Shown: positions 15,437 through 20,980 of the stretch, in pieces | How positions within the stretch are numbered: the stretch's first letter is position 1 | Layout: every line of letters begins with the position of its first letter | DNA from: an uncultured Lachnoclostridium sp. | Lineage (GTDB): Bacteria; Bacillota; Clostridia; Lachnospirales; Lachnospiraceae | Reading direction: 5' to 3' | Length of the DNA: 20,980 bases | Assembly (NCBI GenBank): GCA_902464595.1 | Contig: CABQJX010000038.1 | Coordinates: 1-20,980, forward strand | The notes under the pieces: model-generated | Told to the model about the DNA's origin: nothing | Databases searched by the model: none | Seen by the model: only the letters and a program-made list of their open reading frames with translations | Program-made: the position numbers and the translations under genes

Positions 15437-16204
15437 TTACAGGCCAACCAGCCCTGCAATCTCCTGGACAAAATCGCTGTAATCCCGCACTGCGGAGGAA
15501 CGGGCATTATAAGTGAAAATGCTCTCTCCGTGGGCCGGAGCCTCCGCTACCGCTACGCCAGTCCGTATTTTTGCCTGAAATACCCGTGTATCCAGCTGCC
15601 CTGCCAGCTGCTGGGCCATTTCTAATACATCTCTTGCCAAGCAAGTACGCCCATTGTAACGGGTCAGCAGGATTCCCAGTACTTTCAGGTGGGGATTGAT
15701 CTGACTCTGAACTGATTCCACAGTTTCCTTCAGCTGGGTCAGCCCAACCAGGCTCAGTATATCGGATGCCATAGGGATAATCAGATAATCGGACACTGCA
15801 TAGGCGTTGACCGTTAAGAGGTTGAGCGCAGGAGGAGTGTCTATAATCACATAGTCATATTCATCGAGAATGGGATGCAGCGCATCCCGCAGCAGCAGCT
15901 CCCGATGCGCCCCCCCAACCAGCTCTAACCCACTACTGCTCAGTGTAATATCTGATGACAGAAGGCCGCACAGCTCTGTCTGCCGTATGGCTTCCCTGAT
16001 GGGAACCGTTCCCTTTAAAGCATCCAATACCGTATACCCGCTTTCTCCATCAAGTCCCAGGCAAAATCCTAAATTCCCTTGGGGATCCAAGTCGATGCAG
16101 AGCACTCGCTTTTCCCTCATGGAAAGACCGGCTGCCATAGCTGCGGCTGTGGTAGTCTTTCCCACCCCTCCCTTTTGATTTGAAACTGTGATGATCGTTG
16201 CCAT
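15437..16204 (-). CDS. ParA/Soj-type ATPase
   Basis: The 255-residue protein starts at ATG 16204 (AGGAGG nine bases upstream; the frame extends to 16237 without a site). It has the deviant Walker A SNQKGGVGKTT (K11 and K16), Walker A' DLDPQGN (38-44), Walker B YDYVIIDTPP (about 122-131) and the ParA C-terminus RTGVAVAEAPAHG...Y..RS.A..DY. The DLDPQGN motif is that of Soj/ParA rather than FlhG/MinD, so it is not the usual flagellar-number regulator. ParA dimers bind the nucleoid and form gradients that position DNA or protein cargo. No parB or parS-like gene is present. Its place between a soluble chemoreceptor gene and fliD suggests it positions a protein cargo. Confidence 0.93.
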   Translation of the reverse strand: MATIITVSNQKGGVGKTTTAAAMAAGLSMREKRVLCIDLDPQGNLGFCLGLDGESGYTVLDALKGTVPIREAIRQTELCGLLSSDITLSSSGLELVGGAHRELLLRDALHPILDEYDYVIIDTPPALNLLTVNAYAVSDYLIIPMASDILSLVGLTQLKETVESVQSQINPHLKVLGILLTRYNGRTCLARDVLEMAQQLAGQLDTRVFQAKIRTGVAVAEAPAHGESIFTYNARSSAVRDYSDFVQEIAGLVGL

Positions 16205-16237
16205 ATATCGTATCCTCCTGTATTCCTTCGTATACAC

Positions 16238-17188
16238 CTAGTCCTGCCACAAAGGCAGTTCTTCCGCAGCGAGGGGCTGGTTCAGTGCCAGAGCCACAGA
16301 ATCTTCATTTAGTTTCCAGGGGGAAAGCCCCATTACAGTGAACCAGTCCCCTAAATCCTCCCCAGACATCTGTCTTGCGTCAGCCACGAGAAACTCCCAG
16401 TCTGCGACCTCCGTCTTGTCTCCATCTACATAAAAACAGGGATCTCCCCAGTCATCCCATTCTGTCTTAAACTGACGGATATGTTCAAAGTAGGGGCCTC
16501 CATCTTCCAAAACAAAATAATCCTTTTCTTCTCCCGCTAGACTCTCTGTGATAAACCATAGGGTCTGGGAAGACGGATTGTAGGATAAATAAGAAAAATC
16601 TCCCTCCCCATCCCCCTCTGCACTGAGAAGAAGCTTTCCCTCCTCATCATCCCACATGGCGGCCAGAAAAAGGCGGGATGGCTGTAGGGACGTATCAAAA
16701 ACTGCCAGATCCCGGTATCCGTCCCCGTTTAAGTCAGCCAGGACAAAACTTCCGTCTTCCTTTAAACGGATCATCTTTTTTAACTGGGACTCCATAGCCT
16801 TTTTCCAGGTTCCAAAGGTTTTCAGGACACGGCCGTCCGGCCCGGCATAGGAGCCATCTGGCAGAAATCCATTGGCTTTCATAGCCCCATCCTCTCCCAA
16901 GTAGTAACGCCCCTGATCCTCAGGATCGGTAAACCAGCCGGTTTTCATGTTTCCCTTTTTATCCAAATAGTAATAGTTTCCACCCCAACTGATCCACTGT
17001 TCGCAGACTGGCTCTCCGGGGCTGTACATATATTGCCAATGCTTTCCGTCCTCTGAACGGTCCCACTGCCCTTCCTCTCCAGCATAGGCGCAAAGGATTC
17101 CCTGCCCACCAGCCAAAGCCGCCAGACAGAGGAACCCTCCTATGATCCTTTTTATCCTATTTTTTAACACTCTCTTTTGAACTGCCAC
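16238..17188 (-). CDS. Secreted wall-repeat protein with EF-hand-like loop
   Basis: The 316-residue protein starts at GTG 17188 (AGAGGAG seven bases upstream). A strongly basic N-terminus and hydrophobic segment (about 15-35) ending near AYAGEE indicate a signal peptide. Two or three aromatic wall-binding repeats follow (WQYM..., NYYYLDKKGNMKTGW, RYYLGEDGAMKANGF, about 50-108). The C-terminal part (about 125-316) contains ADLNGDGYRDLAVFD (151-165), a DxNxDGxxD loop of the calcium-binding EF-hand or FG-GAP kind. The rest is acidic and rich in Trp and Asp and is not recognised. It lies 30 bases after the chemoreceptor gene and 33 before parA, so it is the only exported product in this part of the operon. 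Function unknown. Confidence 0.75.
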   Translation of the reverse strand: MAVQKRVLKNRIKRIIGGFLCLAALAGGQGILCAYAGEEGQWDRSEDGKHWQYMYSPGEPVCEQWISWGGNYYYLDKKGNMKTGWFTDPEDQGRYYLGEDGAMKANGFLPDGSYAGPDGRVLKTFGTWKKAMESQLKKMIRLKEDGSFVLADLNGDGYRDLAVFDTSLQPSRLFLAAMWDDEEGKLLLSAEGDGEGDFSYLSYNPSSQTLWFITESLAGEEKDYFVLEDGGPYFEHIRQFKTEWDDWGDPCFYVDGDKTEVADWEFLVADARQMSGEDLGDWFTVMGLSPWKLNEDSVALALNQPLAAEELPLWQD

Positions 17189-17218
17189 CCGACATCTCCT
17201 CTTAGAAAAGCATTCTCC

Positions 17219-18352
17219 CTACTTATGTTCCTCCAGATGTGCCATAGAATCTTCAGCCTGGCGCACTAATTCTTGTATCTCCCGGTATACAGCTGCCGAT
17301 TCGTTTGCCATCCGCCCAATTTCCTCTGCCACCACAGCAAATCCTACCCCTGCTTTTCCTGCCCTTCCTGCCTCAATGGCCGCGTTAAGAGAAAGCATCT
17401 TTTCCATGGTAGCGGTTTGCTCCAGTCCCTTGGCCCGGCTTTTGATCTGGCGGATAGCTTCCTGAACACTGCTTAATCCTTCCCTAAATAACTCCAAACT
17501 TGGCCCTTGGCCCTCCTGCCTTTGGGAATGATCTAATCTCTGGTTCACCAACTCCGCTAAAAGCTGTCCAGCTGAATCCGCACGCTCCTGACCAGGCTCT
17601 CCTACGTCCCCATACCTCACTGCGCCTCCGATCAAGCTGCCTACACGGTATCCTCCCAAAACCAAATCTTTGGTAAATTCAATCAGTTCCTGGTGTTTTC
17701 CTTGAGAGTAGCGGGATGAAAAGCCAGAAAATCCCTCTGTCTTTATTACCTGTGCGCCAGAGAGATCCACCATGGCACAATCAAATCCTGTAGAGGCAGT
17801 AAAAAGTTCCAGAATATTTCTCATCTCCTCCACATTCACGGCCTGACGGAGATTCACATGCTTCTCTCCCTCCACTGCCTGGTAGGAGGAACGGAAAACG
17901 GTAGATTCAGCAGCTCGACTTGCGTTCCGACCTGGGCCACTTTTCCTTCCCTGCTGCTCTCTCACCCATTTTGCCACCCTTTTATCCTCTGACTGAATAT
18001 GTTTAAGAAGAATATCCATAACCTGAGTAATACGCCCGATCAAAGCAAAATCGTTCTTTTCATTCCTTACAGCCCCCAGCTGCTCCTGCAGCTCCTTTTT
18101 GTACCACTCATGGAACTTGCAATGATCCTCATAATTAGGATAGTTATACTGGGTCTGAAGGCTTTCCTCATCAGAAAAGTGGATTCCCACATAGTCCACA
18201 AGGAAATCTGCCATCTCTTTGATACGCTCTCTGGCACGCCCAGAATTACATGCCTCCATTAAACCATTTGCTTCTTCAATAATTCTCTGATGTTCCGAAT
18301 CGATCAGTTCATTGCCGGTATACAGCTCTGGCGTTAATACATACTTCTTCAT
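17219..18352 (-). CDS. Soluble bacteriohemerythrin-chemoreceptor fusion
   Basis: The 377-residue protein starts at ATG 18352 (AGGAGG seven bases upstream; the longer frame from 18370 overlaps cheV). Residues 1-130 are a bacteriohemerythrin with all seven di-iron ligands: H21, H58, E62, H77, H81, H118 and D123, in the HxxxE, HxxxH and HxxxxD spacing. A middle region (about 165-250, with STGFDCAMVDLSGAQV and LVLGGYRVGSLIGG) resembles PocR-type sensor domains. The C-terminus (about 285-375) is a short chemoreceptor signalling hairpin with tip LSLNAAIEAGRAGKAG.GFAVVAEE. There is no membrane segment, so it is cytoplasmic. It probably senses oxygen or redox state and signals to CheA. It directly follows cheV. 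Confidence 0.92.
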   Translation of the reverse strand: MKKYVLTPELYTGNELIDSEHQRIIEEANGLMEACNSGRARERIKEMADFLVDYVGIHFSDEESLQTQYNYPNYEDHCKFHEWYKKELQEQLGAVRNEKNDFALIGRITQVMDILLKHIQSEDKRVAKWVREQQGRKSGPGRNASRAAESTVFRSSYQAVEGEKHVNLRQAVNVEEMRNILELFTASTGFDCAMVDLSGAQVIKTEGFSGFSSRYSQGKHQELIEFTKDLVLGGYRVGSLIGGAVRYGDVGEPGQERADSAGQLLAELVNQRLDHSQRQEGQGPSLELFREGLSSVQEAIRQIKSRAKGLEQTATMEKMLSLNAAIEAGRAGKAGVGFAVVAEEIGRMANESAAVYREIQELVRQAEDSMAHLEEHK

Positions 18353-18366
18353 CTTTATGCCTCCTA

Positions 18367-19299
18367 TCATACCATCTGCCGCTTAAAACGGGCCAATAGC
18401 TCATCCATTATCGCTACCAAATGACCAATCTCCGGCTTGGACAGCTGCTCGTCAGCCCCCAGTTCCTTCCCCTTCTGACGCATCTGTTCATTCACCAAAG
18501 AGGAAAAAATAATAACGGGAAGCTTTTTAAGTCGGTCATCATCCTTGATAAGTTTCGTCAGACGGTGTCCATCCATCTCCGGCATTTCAATATCCGTAAT
18601 AACCAAATTTACCTTATCATAAAGATCCCTATCCTCTCTGATAGATGAAAGATAATCCCATGCCTCCTGCCCATTAGAAAAATTTTTGATATCTGTAAAT
18701 CCAGCTCTCTCCAAGGAGTCGTTAATCATACGGCTCAAAAGGACAGAATCTTCTGTAACAATAATCGGAGAATGGCACAGTGGACGATCTCCCATACGCT
18801 CAATTTCTGACACTTGTATCGTTGTCTCTGGAGCAATCTCTGCCACAATCTTTTCAAAATCCAGAATGGTTACCAGCTCGCTTCCGCACTGAGCAATACC
18901 TGTAGCCACGCTCTCCTCGCCATTTGCAATCGTCTTATCTGGCTTCTGGATATCTTTCCAGGAAATACGGCTGATCCCCTCGATACTCTCCACACGAAAG
19001 GCAACTGTCATTTTATTAAAATTGGTAACAATAAAAAGATCTCTGGGTCCATTCTCCCGGTGCTCACCAGAAAGATAATAGGCCAGGTTAATAACCGTAA
19101 TCAGATCCTCCCTGGGCTTAAAGATTCCCTCCACAGAAGGGTTCGCATGGGGCATGGGCTTTACCTTGCCGCTCATAATAATCTCCTGTACTTTTGCCAC
19201 ATTGATACCATAAAATTCTCCCATGACCGTGAACTTCATCACCTCAATTTCATTGGTGCCCGATTCCAGAAGAATCCCTTCTTTTTCATTCTGTTTCAT
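18367..19299 (-). CDS. cheV: Chemotaxis coupling protein CheV
   Basis: The 310-residue protein has a CheW-like domain (about 17-160, with FYGINVAKVQEII, DLITVINLAYYL and VTILDFEKIVAEI) and a receiver domain (about 177-305). The receiver has acidic E183/D184, phospho-acceptor D236 in VITDIEMPEMDGH, S266 and K288 in LSKPE. CheV links receptors to CheA, and its phosphorylation helps adaptation in B. subtilis. AGAGGAGG lies eight bases before the ATG. The stop lies 14 bases before the ATG of the hemerythrin-receptor gene, so the two are tightly linked. Confidence 0.96.
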   Translation of the reverse strand: MKQNEKEGILLESGTNEIEVMKFTVMGEFYGINVAKVQEIIMSGKVKPMPHANPSVEGIFKPREDLITVINLAYYLSGEHRENGPRDLFIVTNFNKMTVAFRVESIEGISRISWKDIQKPDKTIANGEESVATGIAQCGSELVTILDFEKIVAEIAPETTIQVSEIERMGDRPLCHSPIIVTEDSVLLSRMINDSLERAGFTDIKNFSNGQEAWDYLSSIREDRDLYDKVNLVITDIEMPEMDGHRLTKLIKDDDRLKKLPVIIFSSLVNEQMRQKGKELGADEQLSKPEIGHLVAIMDELLARFKRQMV

Positions 19300-19317
19300 C
19301 TTCTTTTCCTCCTCTCC

Positions 19318-19800
19318 CTATAAGTGGTGCTCTGGCCTGCCGACGGTACGCACCACCACATCGCCCGTGCGCAGGTCAAGAAGCAAAGTCCTCGCAAAAT
19401 TTCCGCCTATATCCTCGGCAGCAATTCGTATCTTTTCCTCTGCCAGAACACGTTTTACACTCTCCGCATTGCGGGCTCCAATATTTCCAAAGGCAGTGTT
19501 ACCGCTGATTTCAAACATCCGAGCTCCTCCCGCAATCTTTACAATCATTCGGTTTCTTCTCATTCCAAATACTTCCAGCTTTCTCATGGTCTCCCGGATA
19601 CCGCTGTCCGCGTACTTAAAAACATTGGCATCCAGGTGGGACAACTGGGATGGGAGCATGATATGCAAAAGGGCTCCCAGACGTGTCAGAGGATCATAAA
19701 AGGTGATTCCAATACACGAACCCAGAGCGTAGGTAATAATCCTCCCCTCCCCACGGGACAACTTCATATCACCGATCCCTACTTTTAATTCTCTCTCCAT
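19318..19800 (-). CDS. cheD: Chemoreceptor glutamine deamidase CheD
   Basis: The 160-residue protein shows the CheD core: T23, C29 and H46 in IITYALGSCIGITFYDP and GALLHIMLPS, which match the catalytic Thr, Cys and His. It also has KIAGGARMF and FGNIGARNAE (about 88-113). CheD deamidates receptor glutamines and binds CheC, raising CheC phosphatase activity. Its ATG directly abuts the cheC stop with no good ribosome site, so it is probably translated by coupling with cheC, its physical partner. Length is typical. Confidence 0.97.
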   Translation of the reverse strand: MERELKVGIGDMKLSRGEGRIITYALGSCIGITFYDPLTRLGALLHIMLPSQLSHLDANVFKYADSGIRETMRKLEVFGMRRNRMIVKIAGGARMFEISGNTAFGNIGARNAESVKRVLAEEKIRIAAEDIGGNFARTLLLDLRTGDVVVRTVGRPEHHL

Positions 19801-20421
19801 CTATGAAACACCCAGTCTTTCAAGAATCTTATTTAAAGAGGGAATATCCGGCAACATTAAAAGCCAGTCCGAGCTAGATTTCCCCTCAATCACAAAATCC
19901 GCACTGCAGTACATAAGCTTATCCGTCTCATAACCATACTCAGCTACCGGAACCATCAAGATCCCTCCTACCATGTTTACAGTAAAACTGGGAACGGACA
20001 GCTGAATATCCATTTGAACCAGTTGGGAAAAGGCATTTATGTAAGAACAAATAACAATATTCCCAACTTCTTCCAAAGCAGAGCATGCCATATCATCCAT
20101 GTCAAGAAAATTATCCCAAGTACAGCCTGTAAGGGGTTTCAGGACAGTATTAGCGAAATCCAGATCAAAGAGAAAAAGCATAATCCCGTCAATGTCCCCG
20201 CTCATCTTCACAAGAGCAGCGGCCACCAGCTTTTCCATATCTCCAATCCGCTCTGCCGCCTCCTCACAACCCAGGATACTGACTGTTGGAATAGTGATCC
20301 TTGTAGTTTTTCTCAGAAGCCTGGACAATGCTGTCGCCCCATGACCAGCACCAATGCTACCAATCTCGCGCATCACATCCAACCCCTGAAGGTTCAGATC
20401 TTCATATCGCTTTATCTTCAT
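19801..20421 (-). CDS. cheC: CheY-P phosphatase CheC
   Basis: The 206-residue protein has two CheC phosphatase motifs of the [D/S]xxxExxN...P form. The second is intact (S114, E118, N121, P144). In the first the Asn is replaced by Ser (D15, E19, S22, P45), and the nearby usual GAGNA reads GAGHG, so only one active centre may work. CheC removes phosphate from CheY and partners with CheD, whose gene follows directly. The ribosome site is GAGAGGAG. It lies 24 bases after the rod-protein gene. Confidence 0.95.
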   Translation of the reverse strand: MKIKRYEDLNLQGLDVMREIGSIGAGHGATALSRLLRKTTRITIPTVSILGCEEAAERIGDMEKLVAAALVKMSGDIDGIMLFLFDLDFANTVLKPLTGCTWDNFLDMDDMACSALEEVGNIVICSYINAFSQLVQMDIQLSVPSFTVNMVGGILMVPVAEYGYETDKLMYCSADFVIEGKSSSDWLLMLPDIPSLNKILERLGVS

Positions 20422-20445
20422 ATATGCTCCTCTCTATTCCGGTCA

Positions 20446-20980
20446 TTAACCCCTCAGGGAATTAATCGTGGCCTCGATCTCATCGGAAGTAGTAACCATC
20501 TTGAGGGCATAGCTAAAAGCTCTCTGACACTCAATCACCTTGGTCATCTCCTTAGCCATATCGGTTCCTGATGTCTCCAGAGCCCCTTTTTCCAGCAGCG
20601 GCTTCTCCCTTAATATAGGTTCCATACCATTTTGCGTCATATACTCATTATCTCCCAAGCTTAGAAGACGACTAGGATTCTGGAACGTATAAACACCTAC
20701 TCTCGGGGCATCCTCATCAAATTCCTCTATCTCCTCATCCTCCTCTTCATATCCCTCCTCCATCTCCTCCTGAAGTTTTTCCACATCAGTAACCTCCAGC
20801 TTTAGTGGCTCCTGATACTGATCCAGCACCAGCTTACCTGATGCTGTAGTGAGATAGAAACCATCGTCCCTCTCCCCGCTATGGAAATGGCCATCCCTGG
20901 TATAAGTAATCTGCTCTGTCTCAGGATTGTGATAGGTAATCCGCCGCTTTTGCCATATCTCCCGATATGGTAGTCAGGAC
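20446..20980 (-). CDS. FlgF/FlgG-type rod protein, 3' part, frame broken near window edge
   Basis: Only the C-terminal part is in the window. It reads ITYTRDGHF (as in FlgG YTRNG.F), then GFYLTTASGKLVL, VGVYTFQNPSRLLSLGDNEY, and the FlgF/FlgG C-terminal helix SGTDMAKEMTKVIECQRAF...MVTTSDEIEATINSLRG. An acidic stretch of about 25 residues (mostly Glu and Asp, 20698-20772) replaces part of the middle. The reading frame meets TGA at 20974-20976 without a plausible start, while the family needs about 80 more N-terminal residues. A one-base slip at the T4 run 20948-20951 would restore an open frame. So the gene is either frameshifted or affected by a sequence error. These proteins form the distal rod. 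Confidence 0.75.

Noticed and set aside
15437..16204. ParA as FlhG/MinD or as a plasmid partition gene
   Set aside because: The DLDPQGN motif is of the Soj type rather than FlhG type, and no ParB, replication gene or plasmid feature is present.
1..20980. Prophage, insertion sequence, CRISPR, tRNA or rRNA content
   Set aside because: No transposase, integrase, direct-repeat array or RNA gene signature was seen on either strand; all large frames belong to motility, chemotaxis or wall functions.

Overview
The window is a flagellar and chemotaxis gene cluster from a Gram-positive bacterium. It is most likely a gut-type clostridium (Bacillota, Lachnospiraceae-like), although the genus cannot be read from the sequence. 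The evidence is threefold: AGGAGG-type ribosome sites, the Bacillus-like order flgM-flgN-flgK-flgL-yviE-fliW-csrA, and Firmicute chemotaxis proteins (CheV, CheC, CheD) next to choline-binding-type cell-wall repeat proteins. No insertion sequence, CRISPR array, tRNA or rRNA is visible, and no intergenic stretch exceeds about 185 bases.

Left block (1-5123, minus strand, read right to left): a FliK-like hook-length protein, a stand-alone FlhB C-terminal domain protein (FlhX/YlqH type), two paralogous secreted cell-wall-repeat proteins, and a lytic transglycosylase that runs off the left edge. Three of the four junctions overlap. A sigma-D-like promoter lies just upstream at 5156-5182.

Middle block (5308-10258, plus strand): flgM, flgN, flgK, flgL, a DUF6470/YviE protein, fliW and csrA. 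These encode the anti-sigma factor, export chaperone, hook-filament junction proteins and the FliW-CsrA translational switch. The two blocks diverge from the 184-base region 5124-5307.

Right block (20980-10240, minus strand, read right to left): the 3' part of a FlgF/FlgG-type rod gene (apparently frame-disrupted at the window edge), cheC, cheD, cheV, a soluble hemerythrin-chemoreceptor fusion, a secreted cell-wall-repeat protein, a ParA ATPase, a ComFB-domain protein with a basic N-terminus, fliD, fliS, a fliT-like gene and a degenerate nucleotidyltransferase-like gene. The last gene overlaps csrA tail to tail by 19 bases.

The genes cover late flagellar assembly (FlgM/N/K/L, FliD/S/T), its post-transcriptional control (FliW-CsrA), hook-length or export switching (FliK-like, FlhX), passage through the wall (transglycosylase and wall-repeat proteins), and chemotaxis adaptation. 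The most novel part is the co-transcribed trio of ParA, ComFB-domain protein and cytoplasmic hemerythrin chemoreceptor. It looks like a candidate system for positioning a soluble chemoreceptor cluster or the flagellum, possibly tuned by a cyclic dinucleotide. That function is inference.
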